Notes under the pieces: model-generated
What the model was told of the DNA's origin: nothing
The model's input: only the letters and a program-made list of their open reading frames with translations
The model's database searches: none
Position numbers and translations under genes: made by a program
Shown: in pieces, positions 36,666 through 46,694 of the stretch
Position numbering within the stretch: the first letter of the stretch is position 1
Layout: each line of letters starts with the position of its first letter
Assembly (NCBI RefSeq): GCF_019039105.1
Contig: NZ_JAHPIV010000007.1
Span: 1 to 64,000, forward strand
DNA length: 64,000 bases
Direction: 5' to 3'
From: Desertibacillus haloalkaliphilus
Lineage (GTDB): Bacteria; Bacillota; Bacilli; Bacillales; KJ1-10-99

Positions 36666-37910
36666 TTATCCTCCCGGAAATAGCCGCGACCACGTGTGCG
36701 GTCCCACGATCCCATCTACACTAATTCCTTCTTGTCGTTGGAAATTTCGAACTGCACGCTCCGTAACCGGCCCATACAGGCCATCAACAGCAACGTTAAG
36801 TTCACGTTGAACTCGTTTGACATCATCTCCACGCATATAAGGTGACTGCAACGATAGTAAGCGCTGGTAAGAGGGTTGATTATCTCCGTTGACTCGGTCA
36901 AGCGCACGCCAAGTTTGCGGTCCTACAATGCCATCAACAGAAAGGCCATGTTGACGTTGAAACTCTCTAACTTTTTGTTCCGTTTCATTACCAAACACCC
37001 CATCAACCATCGCTCCAACTTTTTGCTGCACTTCTCGAACATCTTCTCCCCGCATCATCGGACGAATGTGACGTAACATCCGGCGTGATTCACTATTAAA
37101 CCGCTCTTCACTTTCGTCAGGTTCATCCGTAGGTGATGCATGCTCGATTTCTTCATCATTTCCATTACCTTCGTAATTACTGAGAGCAGTCCTAGTCTCT
37201 GGACCGACGATCCCGTCTACACCAATACCTGCACTTCTCTGAAACCGTTGCACAGCATCATACGTTTGTGGTCCAAAAATGCCATCAATTGGCCCAGGTT
37301 TAAATCCAAGTTCATTTAGACGCTCTTGCAAAGCTAAAACATCGTCTCCTTGGTCGCCACGGCTTAAATAATTTCTCTGACGGACACCGGCAACGTAATT
37401 AGGAGAGCGATATGAGCCACTAATATCTTCACCAGCCCGTTCTGCAAGCTCTCTTCTAAAGTTTTCCATGTTAATTGATGGGCACTGTTTCCACTCATAA
37501 CCTGGAAATTCGATGTGTCCCCACACATTTTCAACTGAAATATTTAACTGATCCATTAACATCAATGTTAAATCCAAGGTTGCATTACGCTGCGCTTCAC
37601 CTAATGATTGCTGAGTGAAATCACCAACCATACAAATACCAACTGCTCGACCATTGCTATTACCTACATGATAACTAACAACTTCAGCATTATGACACCA
37701 ATTGATCGTGCCATCTTTATCAACGACATAATGATAACCAATTCCTGGCCATCCTAAATTATTTACATGATAGCGTGCAAAAGCTTCTGCACTTCCTGAT
37801 GTCGTTGCACTATGATGGATCGCAATATTTTGTATTGCATTTCTAGAACGTTGACGATAACTTCGATTTCGATTTTGTGTTAGTTGATTTCGTTTATCGA
37901 TAATTTCCAT
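36666..37910 (-). CDS. N-acetylmuramoyl-L-alanine amidase with three peptidoglycan-binding domains
   Basis: 414 residues. Amidase_2 domain (about 30-165): zinc His in IAIHHSATT and in VWGHIEFPGYEWKQCPS. Then three PG_binding_1 domains: about 175-240 (GPIDGIFGPQTYDAVQRFQ), 285-345 (VDGVFGNETEQKVREFQ) and 350-414 (VDGLYGPVTERAVRNFQ), separated by an acidic linker near 245-270. There is no signal peptide, as in spore-mother-cell or prophage-type lytic amidases. Start ATG 37910 follows AGGTGA at 8 nt. Cuts the amide between MurNAc and the stem peptide. Confidence 0.92.
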   Translation of the reverse strand: MEIIDKRNQLTQNRNRSYRQRSRNAIQNIAIHHSATTSGSAEAFARYHVNNLGWPGIGYHYVVDKDGTINWCHNAEVVSYHVGNSNGRAVGICMVGDFTQQSLGEAQRNATLDLTLMLMDQLNISVENVWGHIEFPGYEWKQCPSINMENFRRELAERAGEDISGSYRSPNYVAGVRQRNYLSRGDQGDDVLALQERLNELGFKPGPIDGIFGPQTYDAVQRFQRSAGIGVDGIVGPETRTALSNYEGNGNDEEIEHASPTDEPDESEERFNSESRRMLRHIRPMMRGEDVREVQQKVGAMVDGVFGNETEQKVREFQRQHGLSVDGIVGPQTWRALDRVNGDNQPSYQRLLSLQSPYMRGDDVKRVQRELNVAVDGLYGPVTERAVRNFQRQEGISVDGIVGPHTWSRLFPGG

Positions 37911-37992
37911 TTCAGCAATCACCTCATTGTATATATATAACTTACAGCTTTCATAGGTGATTGTTCTAGGAAAATTTTTTAAAAGAAGTCAT

Positions 37993-38020
37993 AAAAAAAG
38001 CGATAAAAATCGCTTTTTTT
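37993..38020 (-). terminator. Terminator of the ykuU-ykuV unit
   Basis: AAAAAAGCGAT, AAAA loop, ATCGCTTTTTTT, 6 nt after the ykuV stop. Confidence 0.85.
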
Positions 38021-38025
38021 AAACC

Positions 38026-38478
38026 TTATTCTTTAATCCCAAGCACACGATTTACTCGTTTGGTTAGCATCTTCATGCCACCACCACCAGCCTGGAAATG
38101 ACGAAGTTGACCTTCAGCATCAAAAACGTAGTAGGAAGGTACATACTCATTTTCAAATGCATCGGTTAATTTATGTGCATTATCAACAAAGATCGGCTGT
38201 GAAATATCATGTTCATCTGCTACTTGTTTAATTTCATCAAGATCTAGATCTTTTTCAGAGCGCGGCATATGAACAGCGATTACATTTAATTGATCTTTGT
38301 ACTTATCACGAAATTCATTTACATTTGGCATCGCTTCTTTACATAAACCACAGCTAATTGACCAAAAATGAATCAATGTCGGCTTATCACCAATTAACTG
38401 CTCTTTTGAGATCTCACCATTAAACCAAGTTGTAGCTCCTTCTAGTTCAGGCATTGGAGAACGTAATTTTAACGCCAT
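38026..38478 (-). CDS. ykuV: Thiol-disulfide oxidoreductase YkuV
   Basis: 150-residue cytosolic thioredoxin-like protein. Active site is SISCGLCKEAMP (CGLC, about 38), with the cis-Pro in YVPSYYVFD. YkuV of B. subtilis shares almost the whole chain, including TLIHFWSISC and RHFQAGG. It likely reduces disulfides, possibly those of the neighbouring peroxiredoxin. In B. subtilis the pair CHLC replaces CGLC. It lies 98 nt after ykuU with a weak hairpin between. Confidence 0.93.
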   Translation of the reverse strand: MALKLRSPMPELEGATTWFNGEISKEQLIGDKPTLIHFWSISCGLCKEAMPNVNEFRDKYKDQLNVIAVHMPRSEKDLDLDEIKQVADEHDISQPIFVDNAHKLTDAFENEYVPSYYVFDAEGQLRHFQAGGGGMKMLTKRVNRVLGIKE

Positions 38479-38576
38479 ATTGCTTCCTCCTTTATGTGTA
38501 AAAAACGGTTAGAAAAAGGCCTAACATGTTTGCTAGACCTTTATATCCACACTTATAATATGTTCAAATGATCGAA

Positions 38577-39122
38577 TTATAATGTTTCTTGACCTGGTTT
38601 CCAGTTTGCTGGACACAGTCCACCAGTTTGAAGCGCTTGAAGTACACGTAGCGTCTCATCAACGTCACGTCCAATGTTGTTATGGTTAACAACAGAATAC
38701 ATTAATTCACCTTCTGGACTAATGATGAATAGGCCACGAAGTGCAACACCTTCATCTTCAATAAGAACGCCATAATCTTCAGATACGCGGTGGTTTGTAT
38801 CTGCAGCTAGTGGATATTTCAGCTCGCCTAAACCATTGCTGTCTCGAGGTGTGTTGATCCACGCTTTGTGAGTGTGGATTGTATCTGTAGACACACCGAT
38901 AACTTCTGCATCTAAATCTTCAAACTCATCGTAGCGATCACTCATTGCAGTAATTTCCGTTGGGCACACAAATGTGAAATCCATTGGATAGAAAAATAGA
39001 ACTGTCCACTTGTCATTTTTCATATTCTCTTCAAGGCTTACATTACCAAATTCCTTGTTAGGTAATACTGCATCCATTTCAAAACGAGGCGCCTGCTTTG
39101 CAACCATACGCTTATCTGTCAT
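38577..39122 (-). CDS. ykuU: 2-Cys peroxiredoxin YkuU (AhpC/TSA family)
   Basis: 181-residue peroxiredoxin. Peroxidatic Cys in FYPMDFTFVCPTE (about 53) and resolving Cys near the C-terminus in GGLCPANW (about 171) identify a typical 2-Cys enzyme reducing H2O2 and organic peroxides. Adjacent to ykuV, a plausible reductant. The promoter carries a PerR-like box at 39162-39176, suggesting peroxide induction. SD AGGAGGTATG. Confidence 0.95.
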   Translation of the reverse strand: MTDKRMVAKQAPRFEMDAVLPNKEFGNVSLEENMKNDKWTVLFFYPMDFTFVCPTEITAMSDRYDEFEDLDAEVIGVSTDTIHTHKAWINTPRDSNGLGELKYPLAADTNHRVSEDYGVLIEDEGVALRGLFIISPEGELMYSVVNHNNIGRDVDETLRVLQALQTGGLCPANWKPGQETL

Positions 39123-39157
39123 ATGTACATACCTCCTAATAGTTATTAAATATTTTG

Positions 39158-39176
39158 ATTATAGTAATGATTATAA
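39158..39176 (-). promoter_or_regulatory. ykuU promoter -10 overlapped by a PerR-like box
   Basis: Minus strand TATAAT (39158-39163) is overlapped by TTATAATCATTACTA (39162-39176), which matches the 7-1-7 Per box TTATAATNATTATAA at 12 of 14 fixed positions. A weak -35 is consistent with regulated expression. Confidence 0.55.
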
Positions 39177-39475
39177 GAGAGAAATTACCTATATTAAATA
39201 ATAATTAGTTTAAATTACTAATGTTCCCCTCTTTATAACACTAAAGGTATTATACCCGTTTTCTCATCAACTCAAACCTCAATCTTATGCTTTTTCTTCC
39301 TTCATTTATTCATTCCATCAATAAAAAGACCACTCTTACTGAAGTGACATCCTTTTCTTACGAGAACAGTTATGATAGTATATTCGTTATTCTTAATTAA
39401 ACATTTTTGTTTAGGTTTTAGTTGGGAGGATTAGCGGTTACGTTAAAAGTATAATAAACAGAGGAGTGTTAAACA

Positions 39476-40324
39476 TTGGATTATATTAAAAATATCGATT
39501 ATTCTTCTTTCATAAGTGGAGCATTAGTTATCATTCTCCAAATCCTTCTACTTATCATTATATTTCTAATTGCAAAAGCCATTGGAAAGAAACTCATTAC
39601 AACAAGCTTTACTAAAATGGCGGAACAGAGACAGATGACAGCAGGTCGAATGAAAACACTGCAAAAATTAGCGATTAATGTCTTCTCTTATGCATTAATT
39701 TTTATCTTCTTCACCATTCTCATTGGTATTTTCGGTCTTGATATTGCCCCTCTCATCGCTGGTGCTGGTATTATCGGACTAGCAATCGGTTTTGGTGCTC
39801 AAGGGCTCGTTAGTGATATTGTTACAGGGTTCTTCCTATTATTAGAAAAACAAATTGAAGTCGATGATTATGTAACAATGGCAGGCGTTGATGGTGTCAT
39901 CGAAGAAGTTGGGTTACGTACGACACAGCTTCGCGGCTTTGATGGTACACTTCACTTTATTCCAAATCGCGAAATCAGTAATGTTAGTAATCATTCACGC
40001 GGCAATATGCGTGCCCTTGTTGACATTAGCATTTCATACGATGATGATATTGATCAAGCTATTGATGTATTACAAAAGGCTTGTGACGATGTCGCTAGAC
40101 AAGATGAGTCAATTAAAGAAGGCCCGAACGTCATTGGTGTTCAAAGTTTCGGTTCTTCCGATGTAGTGATCCGGGTAATTGCGAAGACGGAAAATATGTC
40201 GCAATGGGCTGTAGAACGACAACTTCGTAAAGCAATGAAGGAAGCTTTAAATGAAAACGGCATTGAAATTCCATTCCCTCATCAAGTATACCTTACAAAA
40301 AACGATAAGAAAGGACAGCACTAA
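39476..40324 (+). CDS. ykuT: Small-conductance mechanosensitive channel (MscS family, YkuT)
   Basis: 282 residues. Three membrane helices (about 14-38, 58-82, 86-112) and the pore-lining/MscS signature AGAGIIGLAIGFGAQGLVSDIVTGFFLLLEKQIEVDDYV, then the beta domain and alpha/beta cytosolic cage. Opens under membrane tension to release solutes on hypo-osmotic shock. TTG start with GAGGAG 9 nt upstream. Position beside ykuS/ykuU matches B. subtilis. A second MscS lies at 59963-61072. Confidence 0.93.
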   Translation: MDYIKNIDYSSFISGALVIILQILLLIIIFLIAKAIGKKLITTSFTKMAEQRQMTAGRMKTLQKLAINVFSYALIFIFFTILIGIFGLDIAPLIAGAGIIGLAIGFGAQGLVSDIVTGFFLLLEKQIEVDDYVTMAGVDGVIEEVGLRTTQLRGFDGTLHFIPNREISNVSNHSRGNMRALVDISISYDDDIDQAIDVLQKACDDVARQDESIKEGPNVIGVQSFGSSDVVIRVIAKTENMSQWAVERQLRKAMKEALNENGIEIPFPHQVYLTKNDKKGQH

Positions 40325-40340
40325 AGGCTGTCCTTTTCTT
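40307..40340. terminator. Bidirectional terminator between ykuT and ykuS
   Basis: AAGAAAGGACAGC...GCTGTCCTTTTCTT overlapping the ykuT stop codon. Both strands have a T-run. Confidence 0.8.
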
Positions 40341-40587
40341 ATTTACCTTGTAATGTTTGATCAACACGTTCACAGATTTCATTAGCATTCATGCCATGTG
40401 CATTAATAACTGACCCAGTTGTTATTGTATTCTGTATCCCCATCATATTTTCATCTTGCCCAGTGATCACGCAGCAATCACAACCTTTAGCATCCTGTTC
40501 CTGCTTTAATTGGACAACATCATACCCTCTTGATTGTAGTTCTTCTTGTACATTTGTTAACGACTGCTCAATACCTACTTTAGGCAT
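40339..40587 (-). CDS. ykuS: YkuS family protein (UPF0180)
   Basis: 82 residues ([51 protein letters not shown]...). It matches UPF0180/YkuS, a small alpha/beta cytosolic protein of unknown function with a CDCC motif. ATG at 40587 has GGAGGTG; an upstream start at 40653 adds 22 hydrophobic residues that are not in the family. Position next to ykuT is conserved. Confidence 0.9.
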   Translation of the reverse strand: MPKVGIEQSLTNVQEELQSRGYDVVQLKQEQDAKGCDCCVITGQDENMMGIQNTITTGSVINAHGMNANEICERVDQTLQGK

Positions 40588-40735
40588 GAAAAACACCTCC
40601 AATAAACTTTTAAAACCATTCGTTACTAGTGTGACCAGAAGTAGCAAAATCATACGGATTCACTTTTCGCATTACTGTAATTCGGTTATTTAAGAACTTT
40701 CTGATCCACTCTTGGTCAATAGAAATGTAATTCAT

Positions 40736-40772
40736 AAAAAAACGCTCAGAATAACATCCTCCTGAGCGTTTT
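40736..40772 (-). terminator. Terminator of the dapH-dapL operon
   Basis: AAACGCTCAG, loop, CTGAGCGTTT then T-run on the minus strand, about 20 nt after dapL. Confidence 0.85.
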
Positions 40773-40794
40773 ACTAATGCTTCTTATATTTAGT

Positions 40795-41922
40795 TTAGGA
40801 GACTTTCCATGATAGGTAGTCGATCATATGTTTTATCGCAACCGGGATCGCTTCTTCCGATGGCTCAATTTTCGCGTCATGTAAGCCATGGTTCGTATCG
40901 ACTCCTAGCCAAAACATAAAACCCGGAATTTCATCTAAGAAATAGCCAAAATCTTCGCCTGTCATTGCTTCGCGGCATTCAATGACATCAACGCCCGCCT
41001 TTTCTTGGCTGAATTCAAGGAACTCTCGAGTCAACGCATGCTCATTATACACTTGACGGTAATTCGCCCCATAATCAATGACAGCATCACATTCAAATCC
41101 AGCTTCAATTCCGTTTACTAATGCCTCTATTCTCGATTTAATCTTTGTCATGGATTCAATCGAAAGCGTTCGAATCGTTCCTTCAATTCGTGATTGTTCT
41201 GCAATAATGTTTTGCTTTGTGCCACCTGAAATTTTGCCAATCGTAACGACACCGGAATCAAGTGGATCAACGTTACGTGAAACAATGGTTTGTAATTGTG
41301 TTACGAGATGACTTGCTGCCACAACCATATCATTGGCCGTATGCGGATAGGCGGCATGTCCACCTTTTCCTTTTAAATCAATGAATAGTTCAGAAGTATT
41401 GGCAAATAGCAAGCCTTCACGCGTCGCAATCGTCCCTACCGGATATTCTGGCGCAATGTGTAGTGCAACGATCATATCTGGTTTCCATTCTTGGAAAATT
41501 TCTGTTTCCATCATCGGCTGGGCACCACCTGGCCCTTCTTCAGCCGGCTGAAACAGAAATAATAAGTCATCTTTTGGTTGGTGGTTCGCAAAGTGAGTTA
41601 GGATCCCAAGTGCTATCGTCATGTGCAAGTCATGACCACATGCATGCATATTGCCCTCATGCGTTGATTGGAAGGAATAGCTTGTCTGTTCACGAATGGG
41701 CAGTCCATCCATATCCGCACGATAACCTACCATTTTTGCCGGGTTCGTACCGTTCACTTTTACAAAAATACCCGTCTTCCACGTTTTCACTTCAATAGAT
41801 TCTTTTGGTAACGTTTCAATATACTCTAGAAGGAACGCTTGTGTTTTCACTTCTTCAAAGCCTAGTTCAGGGATCTGATGAAGCTTTCTACGAATGGTTA
41901 GAAATGGATCAACTACACTCAT
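40795..41922 (-). CDS. dapL: N-acetyl-L,L-diaminopimelate deacetylase (M20 family, YkuR)
   Basis: 375-residue M20 metallopeptidase-like enzyme. Metal motifs: HACGHDLHM (about 92), EEGPGGA (about 128), HIAPEYPVG (His about 155) and the C-terminal H of [16 protein letters not shown]. In the dapH context it removes acetate from N-acetyl-LL-diaminopimelate, the last step of the acetylase branch. It overlaps the aminotransferase gene by 4 bp (ATGA), so the two are translationally coupled. Confidence 0.93.
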   Translation of the reverse strand: MSVVDPFLTIRRKLHQIPELGFEEVKTQAFLLEYIETLPKESIEVKTWKTGIFVKVNGTNPAKMVGYRADMDGLPIREQTSYSFQSTHEGNMHACGHDLHMTIALGILTHFANHQPKDDLLFLFQPAEEGPGGAQPMMETEIFQEWKPDMIVALHIAPEYPVGTIATREGLLFANTSELFIDLKGKGGHAAYPHTANDMVVAASHLVTQLQTIVSRNVDPLDSGVVTIGKISGGTKQNIIAEQSRIEGTIRTLSIESMTKIKSRIEALVNGIEAGFECDAVIDYGANYRQVYNEHALTREFLEFSQEKAGVDVIECREAMTGEDFGYFLDEIPGFMFWLGVDTNHGLHDAKIEPSEEAIPVAIKHMIDYLSWKVS

Positions 41923-43139
41923 TTGGCAACCTCTTTTTTAATTGCATTTAAATTTTTTTCAAAGGCTACTATGAAATCATCAATCTCTGCACGCGTTAAC
42001 GTTAACGGCGGTAGCAGCCGCACGATCGTTTGTTGCGTGACATCAATCAGGTACCCTTCATCTAACATTTGCTTTTGGAATTGTTTAACGTTTGCTGCTG
42101 TTTCTTTCGTTGCAATCCCAATCATCATTCCTATACCCCGGATATCTTCGATTAGCGCTGGGTAACTTTCCTTAAGATGAAGCAACCGTCCCCATAAGTA
42201 ATCAGCATGTTCCTTGCCAGCTTGCAACTGTCCTTCATGTAAGAGGACATCGAGGACCGTATTACCAAGTGCAGCACTTAGCGGCGATGGTGCAAAGGTT
42301 GTTCCGTGGTCACCAGGCTGAAACAGATTTGCAAGTTTCTCACCAGAGATCAATCCCCCTAATGGCAGGCCTCCACCAACGCCTTTGGCAAATAAAATCA
42401 AGTCAGGTGTGATGTTCGAATGTTGATAAGCAAATAATTTTCCAGTTCGACCAATTCCTGTTTGAATTTCGTCAATCCCGAATAGGACTTGATGCTCTTT
42501 ACAAAGCTTTTCAATCCCTTGTAAGTAATCTGCTTCTAGCGGAACAATTCCACCAGATCCGAGCACAGGCTCCATCAAAATTGCTAATGGCTTTTTCGTT
42601 TTAAAAAGCTCTTCGACTTGCTCTAAATCACCAGGGTCCACCTCATAGACAGGTGTCGATGTCACCGGAAAGTCTTGATACACATTTGGCTGTCTGGTTA
42701 GCTTAAGTGCCCCTAAAGTCCGTCCGTGGAAACTCTTCTTTAAAACGACAATCCCATCACGGTCGCTCTCTAGCGTTTGCTTCCATTTATGAATCAGTTT
42801 TAACGCCGCTTCGGTTGCTTCTGCGCCTGAATTAACAAAAAACACTTTGCCAGGAATTGAATTCTCAACAAGCGTTTTTGCTAATGTAATCGCAGGAGGG
42901 TTCAAAAACACATTAGATATGTGTAAAAACTTCTCACCTTGATCTTTAATTGTTTTTACAATTGCCGGATGTGAATGCCCTAAAATATTGACCGCTAAAC
43001 CTGTAAATAAATCTAGGTAAGCTTTACCATCCACATCATACAAATGATTGCCGACACCACGTTCAATGGCAATCGGCAATCGGTTGTACGTCGACATGAT
43101 ATAGGTTTGATCGAGGCTTTTCCAGTCAGTCATGTTCAT
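41919..43139 (-). CDS. Class III aminotransferase in the diaminopimelate operon (ArgD-like)
   Basis: 406-residue PLP enzyme of the acetylornithine/ornithine aminotransferase type: [14 protein letters not shown] (about 96), [17 protein letters not shown] (Asp about 221) and PLP lysine in [16 protein letters not shown] (about 248). Enclosed by dapH and dapL in one operon, it most likely makes N-acetyl-LL-diaminopimelate. In B. subtilis this step is assigned to the class I enzyme PatA, but E. coli ArgD is known to transaminate both acetylornithine and succinyl-DAP. It could also serve arginine synthesis. SD GGAGGCATGAAC. Confidence 0.85.
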   Translation of the reverse strand: MNMTDWKSLDQTYIMSTYNRLPIAIERGVGNHLYDVDGKAYLDLFTGLAVNILGHSHPAIVKTIKDQGEKFLHISNVFLNPPAITLAKTLVENSIPGKVFFVNSGAEATEAALKLIHKWKQTLESDRDGIVVLKKSFHGRTLGALKLTRQPNVYQDFPVTSTPVYEVDPGDLEQVEELFKTKKPLAILMEPVLGSGGIVPLEADYLQGIEKLCKEHQVLFGIDEIQTGIGRTGKLFAYQHSNITPDLILFAKGVGGGLPLGGLISGEKLANLFQPGDHGTTFAPSPLSAALGNTVLDVLLHEGQLQAGKEHADYLWGRLLHLKESYPALIEDIRGIGMMIGIATKETAANVKQFQKQMLDEGYLIDVTQQTIVRLLPPLTLTRAEIDDFIVAFEKNLNAIKKEVAK

Positions 43140-43162
43140 GCCTCCTTCATATCAATCACGAA

Positions 43163-43885
43163 TTAGTTATCTTCATTCAAACGACGAAGTTCTGTTTTAA
43201 TCTCTGTCTTCCCTTTTGTCTGTTCATCAATTTCTTTAATGACACGTGCTGGCGTACCTGCTACAACCGTATTCGGAGGAACATCTTCTGTTACAATCGC
43301 ACCGGCTGCAACAACTGCCCCTTTCCCAACAGTTACTCCTTCAAGGATCACACAGTTTGCTCCAACAACTACGTCATCTTCTACAATAACAGGCTTCGCT
43401 GATGGTGGCTCAATCACACCTGCTAGGACAGACCCTGCACCAATGTGACAATTGTTTCCTACTGTTGCACGTCCCCCCATAACAACGTTCATATCAATCA
43501 TTGTACCTTCACCAACTACAGAGCCGATGTTGATTGATGCTCCCATCATGATGACCGCATTTTTCCCAATTTCCACTTGGTCACGAATAATCGCACCAGG
43601 CTCAATACGTGCTTGAATGTTCTTCATGTCAAGCAAAGGAATGGCAGAGTTACGGCGATCATTCTCAACGACGTAGTCCTCAATTTTTGCTTCATTTTCT
43701 TTTAGTGCTTGTTCGATCTCTTTCCATTCACCGAAAAGGACACCTGTATTTCCAGTTACAAACGTCTTTGTCGATTCACCAAAGGTAAGTCCTTCTAATT
43801 CACCTTTAATATGTACTTTTACTGGTGTTGATTTTTCACTATTTGAAATAAATGAGATAATTTCATTTGCATCCATCATTTTCAT
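43163..43885 (-). CDS. dapH: Tetrahydrodipicolinate N-acetyltransferase
   Basis: 240 residues. Helical N-terminus (to about 85), then a left-handed beta-helix of hexapeptide repeats (about 90-215; [37 protein letters not shown]). Acetylates tetrahydrodipicolinate with acetyl-CoA, the first step of the acetylase branch to meso-DAP. First gene of dapH-aminotransferase-dapL. SD GGAGG at 7 nt. No lysine riboswitch is visible upstream. Confidence 0.95.
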   Translation of the reverse strand: MKMMDANEIISFISNSEKSTPVKVHIKGELEGLTFGESTKTFVTGNTGVLFGEWKEIEQALKENEAKIEDYVVENDRRNSAIPLLDMKNIQARIEPGAIIRDQVEIGKNAVIMMGASINIGSVVGEGTMIDMNVVMGGRATVGNNCHIGAGSVLAGVIEPPSAKPVIVEDDVVVGANCVILEGVTVGKGAVVAAGAIVTEDVPPNTVVAGTPARVIKEIDEQTKGKTEIKTELRRLNEDN

Positions 43886-44217
43886 GGGATTGCCTCCTTC
43901 TTAATATGTAAATGTTTTTTTCTTCTATACCATGATAGTTATTCCAATTAAAAAATGCAATCATAAGTACGAAAACACTCACAATTGTTCGAATCATTAT
44001 CATAGCACCTTCGATTTTACCATGAATGCTCACTTTCCTCTACGAATTGCTAAAAAAGAATTCCACCTTTAAATGCTTTTTACATCATGAATCCTAAGAG
44101 CCAAGCACGTTTGTGACATTCTCCCACAAGAAGATTAGCCTGATCACTAAGCAGGAATTTGCCATATTTTAGCGAATTTCTAATTATGTATAACTATTTT
44201 AAAAAGGGGATGAACCG
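43886..44217. other. Gene-free region between dapH and the RraA-like gene
   Basis: Divergent promoter region of 330 bp. I see no ORF with a ribosome site, no riboswitch and no strong repeat. Near 43990-44003 TGATAATGATT resembles half a Fur box only. Confidence 0.4.
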
Positions 44218-44697
44218 ATGAGTTTTCATACTGCCGATTTATGTGATGATTACCGTGATGAACTAAAGTTAGCTGATCCGCTCTTTAATCAATTTGGTAA
44301 GAAGAGAAATTTTTCTGGACCGATCGTAACAGTCAAAGTGTTTGAAGACAATGTTTTAGTAAAAAAAGCACTTGAAACGATTCCATCAGGAAGTGTACTT
44401 GTTGTAGATGGTGGGGCTTCACGTCGTTGCGCACTTATGGGAGATAACTTAGCTGAAATTGCAGTTAAGAGAAAGCTTGCTGGTGTGATCATTAATGGGT
44501 GTATACGAGATTCAGGAGAGATCAATGAGATGGACATCGGCGTCTTCGCCTTAGGGACAAACCCGTTTAAAAGTATAAAAGAAGGGAAAGGATACGAAAA
44601 CCTGTCCGTACAATTTGCCGGAGTGGATTGGTCTCCTGGCCAATATGTTTATGCTGATGAAGATGGTATTTTGCTCGCTGAACGAAAATTAATCTAA
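44218..44697 (+). CDS. RraA-like protein / 4-hydroxy-4-methyl-2-oxoglutarate aldolase family
   Basis: 159 residues. SGSVLVVDGGASRRCALMGDNLAEIAVKRKLAGVIINGCIRDSGEINEMDIGVFALGTNPFKS is typical of the RraA/HMG-CHA aldolase fold, with the R-D pair in NGCIRDS. In enterobacteria RraA inhibits RNase E; Firmicutes lack that enzyme, and many homologs with the GxxR/D residues are divalent-metal aldolases or oxaloacetate decarboxylases. Either role is possible. Convergent with isocitrate lyase. SD AAAAGGGGATG. Confidence 0.85.
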   Translation: MSFHTADLCDDYRDELKLADPLFNQFGKKRNFSGPIVTVKVFEDNVLVKKALETIPSGSVLVVDGGASRRCALMGDNLAEIAVKRKLAGVIINGCIRDSGEINEMDIGVFALGTNPFKSIKEGKGYENLSVQFAGVDWSPGQYVYADEDGILLAERKLI

Positions 44698-44732
44698 CGA
44701 AAAATATTGTTGAACGTTGAATATTGTAATAG

Positions 44733-44760
44733 AACAGAGGTGGTATAACCACCTCTGTTT
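44733..44760 (+). terminator. Terminator of the RraA-like gene
   Basis: AACAGAGGTGGT, 3-nt loop, ACCACCTCTGTTT. Confidence 0.8.
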
Positions 44761-44792
44761 ATAGAACACATCGGACAACACCTATTCTCACA

Positions 44793-44829
44793 CAAAAAAA
44801 AGACTCCGCGATCAAAACGGAGTCTTTCT
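44793..44829 (-). terminator. Terminator of aceA
   Basis: AAAGACTCCG, loop, CGGAGTCTTT and T-run on the minus strand. Confidence 0.85.
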
Positions 44830-44867
44830 ATAATATATGATGAGATGAGAGAGATAATCAATCGTGA

Positions 44868-46157
44868 TTACTTTTGGAATTGCGCTTCTTCTGTTGAACC
44901 TTTAAGTGCTGTTGTAGAAGAAGTGCCACCAGAAACAACTTGAGAAACTTCATCAAAATACCCTGTACCAACTTCACGTTGGTGACGTGTTGCTGAATAT
45001 CCTTTTGCTTCACTAGCAAACTCAGCTTGTTGAAGCTCAGAGTATGCACCCATTCCACGAGTTTTGTAGCCGTGAGCAAGTTCAAACATGCTATGGTTAA
45101 GAGCATGGAAACCAGCAAGCGTAACGAATTGGAACTTGTAGCCCATTTTACCAAGTTCAACTTGGTATGTTTCAATCGTATCTTTATCAAGGTTTGCTTC
45201 CCAGTTAAATGAAGGTGAGCAGTTATAAGCAAGCATTTTGCCTGGGAATTTCGCATGAATCGCATCAGCAAATTTTTGTGCTTCTTCAAGACTTGGTTTT
45301 GATGTTTCACACCAGATTAAATCAGCATATGGCGCATAAGCTAACCCACGTGCAATCGCTTGATCGATACCAGCATTTGTACGATAGAATCCTTCTGGCG
45401 TACGCTCTCCTGTAATAAACTCGTGATCTGTCGGATCTACATCTGAAGTAATTAAGTCAGCAGCATCCGCATCTGTTCTTGCAACTAGAAGCGTTGGAAC
45501 ACCACTTACATCTGCAGCTAGTCGAGCAGCCGTTAAGTTACGTACCGCTGTTTGCGTTGGGATTAATACTTTACCACCAAGGTGACCACATTTTTTCTCA
45601 GAGGCCAGCTGATCTTCAAAGTGAACGCCAGCAGCGCCTGCTTCAATCATACCTTTCATTAGTTCGAATACGTTTAATTGACCACCGAATCCAGCTTCAG
45701 CATCAGCAACGATCGGAGCAAAATAATCAATGTCACCTTCTCCTTCAAGGTGTTGAATTTGGTCTGCACGTTGTAATGATTGATTAATCCGTTTTACGAC
45801 TTGAGGTACACTGTTTGCAGGATACAAGCTTTGGTCAGGATACATTTGTCCAGCTAAGTTTGCATCTGCCGCCACTTGCCAGCCACTTAAGTAGATCGCC
45901 TTAAGGCCAGCTTTTACTTGTTGTACCGCTTGCCCACCTGTTAAGGCACCTAGTGCGTTTACAAATGGTTCTTCATTAATTAACGTCCATAACTTTTCCG
46001 CTCCACGACGAGCAAGTGTATGTTCAATTTGAACAGAGCCTCGTAAGCGAATGACATCTTCAGCTGAATATGGTCTTTCGATGCCATTCCAGCGTGAATC
46101 ATTTTCCCAGCTTTCTTGTAATTTTCTAGCTTCCTCTTGAATGTTTACGTTTGTCAT
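44868..46157 (-). CDS. aceA: Isocitrate lyase
   Basis: 429 residues. Catalytic loop [14 protein letters not shown] (about 188), [39 protein letters not shown] and the C-terminal SPSFNW block identify AceA, which splits isocitrate to glyoxylate and succinate for growth on acetate or fatty acids. Malate synthase is not in the window. The longest frame runs 32 codons further upstream; ATG at 46157 ([14 protein letters not shown]) has GGGAGATGGAG upstream and matches the family start. B. subtilis 168 lacks this enzyme. Confidence 0.96.
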   Translation of the reverse strand: MTNVNIQEEARKLQESWENDSRWNGIERPYSAEDVIRLRGSVQIEHTLARRGAEKLWTLINEEPFVNALGALTGGQAVQQVKAGLKAIYLSGWQVAADANLAGQMYPDQSLYPANSVPQVVKRINQSLQRADQIQHLEGEGDIDYFAPIVADAEAGFGGQLNVFELMKGMIEAGAAGVHFEDQLASEKKCGHLGGKVLIPTQTAVRNLTAARLAADVSGVPTLLVARTDADAADLITSDVDPTDHEFITGERTPEGFYRTNAGIDQAIARGLAYAPYADLIWCETSKPSLEEAQKFADAIHAKFPGKMLAYNCSPSFNWEANLDKDTIETYQVELGKMGYKFQFVTLAGFHALNHSMFELAHGYKTRGMGAYSELQQAEFASEAKGYSATRHQREVGTGYFDEVSQVVSGGTSSTTALKGSTEEAQFQK

Positions 46158-46347
46158 AATACTCCATCTCCCTTTTTTGAAATTAAATGATTCCCCTCTA
46201 CATTCAGTCCCGACGACTACAATAGCTTTCACGCGATCGTCTGCATTAAACATTTAGCTTATCAGCTGGCCAATCACACGAAATCTCCTAATCTGAGCAA
46301 TCACCCCTACCTTCAACTTAATGGTATGTAGTAAATTTCTTTCTCGC

Positions 46348-46361
46348 TGTGTTAATACAGT
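46348..46361. promoter_or_regulatory. Imperfect palindrome upstream of aceA
   Basis: CTGTGTTAATACAG lies downstream of a TATAAT-type -10 (about 46383) in the aceA leader. A candidate operator for an unknown regulator; I see no good cre site here. Confidence 0.3.
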
Positions 46362-46540
46362 GTTTTTATTTCTGGTATTATAATATAACAGACTTTTGTA
46401 AAATACAACCACTTTTTAGAATTTTCTCATCTTTAAATAAAAGTTTAAATATTCAGATAATAAACCGATTGTTAGGTCTCTCACTTCTTCCTTGTATTAA
46501 ATAGTAAACTATGTTACTTTGTTGTTAACTTAAAAGATGA

Positions 46541-46622
46541 CCACTAGGGGTGCCATCGTGCTGAGAGAGGCCTTCGCCTTAACCCTTAACCTGATCTAGA
46601 TAATACTAGCGTAGGGAAGTGG
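46541..46622 (+). ncRNA. TPP riboswitch (THI element) aptamer
   Basis: The conserved THI-box segments are all present in order: ACTAGGGGTGCC, GCTGAGAGAGG, ACCCTTAACCTGATCTAGATAATACTAGCGTAGGGAAGTGG. It binds thiamine pyrophosphate. It precedes the ylmB-tenA-thiZXY operon, and a terminator follows at 46695-46727, so control is by transcription termination at high TPP. Confidence 0.95.
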
Positions 46623-46694
46623 ATGGGATACATCGTACATCGATCAATGGTTTTCTGAATAGATTGACATTGGTCCATGTCCAATTGTTAAACC

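Noticed and set aside
36666-37910. Prophage remnant suggested by the amidase
   Set aside because: No holin, tail, integrase or other phage gene is nearby, and flanking genes (ktrC, ykuV) are core.
43980-44010. Possible Fur box between dapH and the RraA-like gene
   Set aside because: Only the left half (TGATAATGATT) fits the 7-1-7 consensus; three mismatches in the right half and no iron-related neighbour.
44858-45310. A 150-codon minus-strand frame within aceA in another frame
   Set aside because: It lies wholly inside isocitrate lyase, has no ribosome site, and its Leu/Lys/Gln-rich composition reflects the codons of the true gene.
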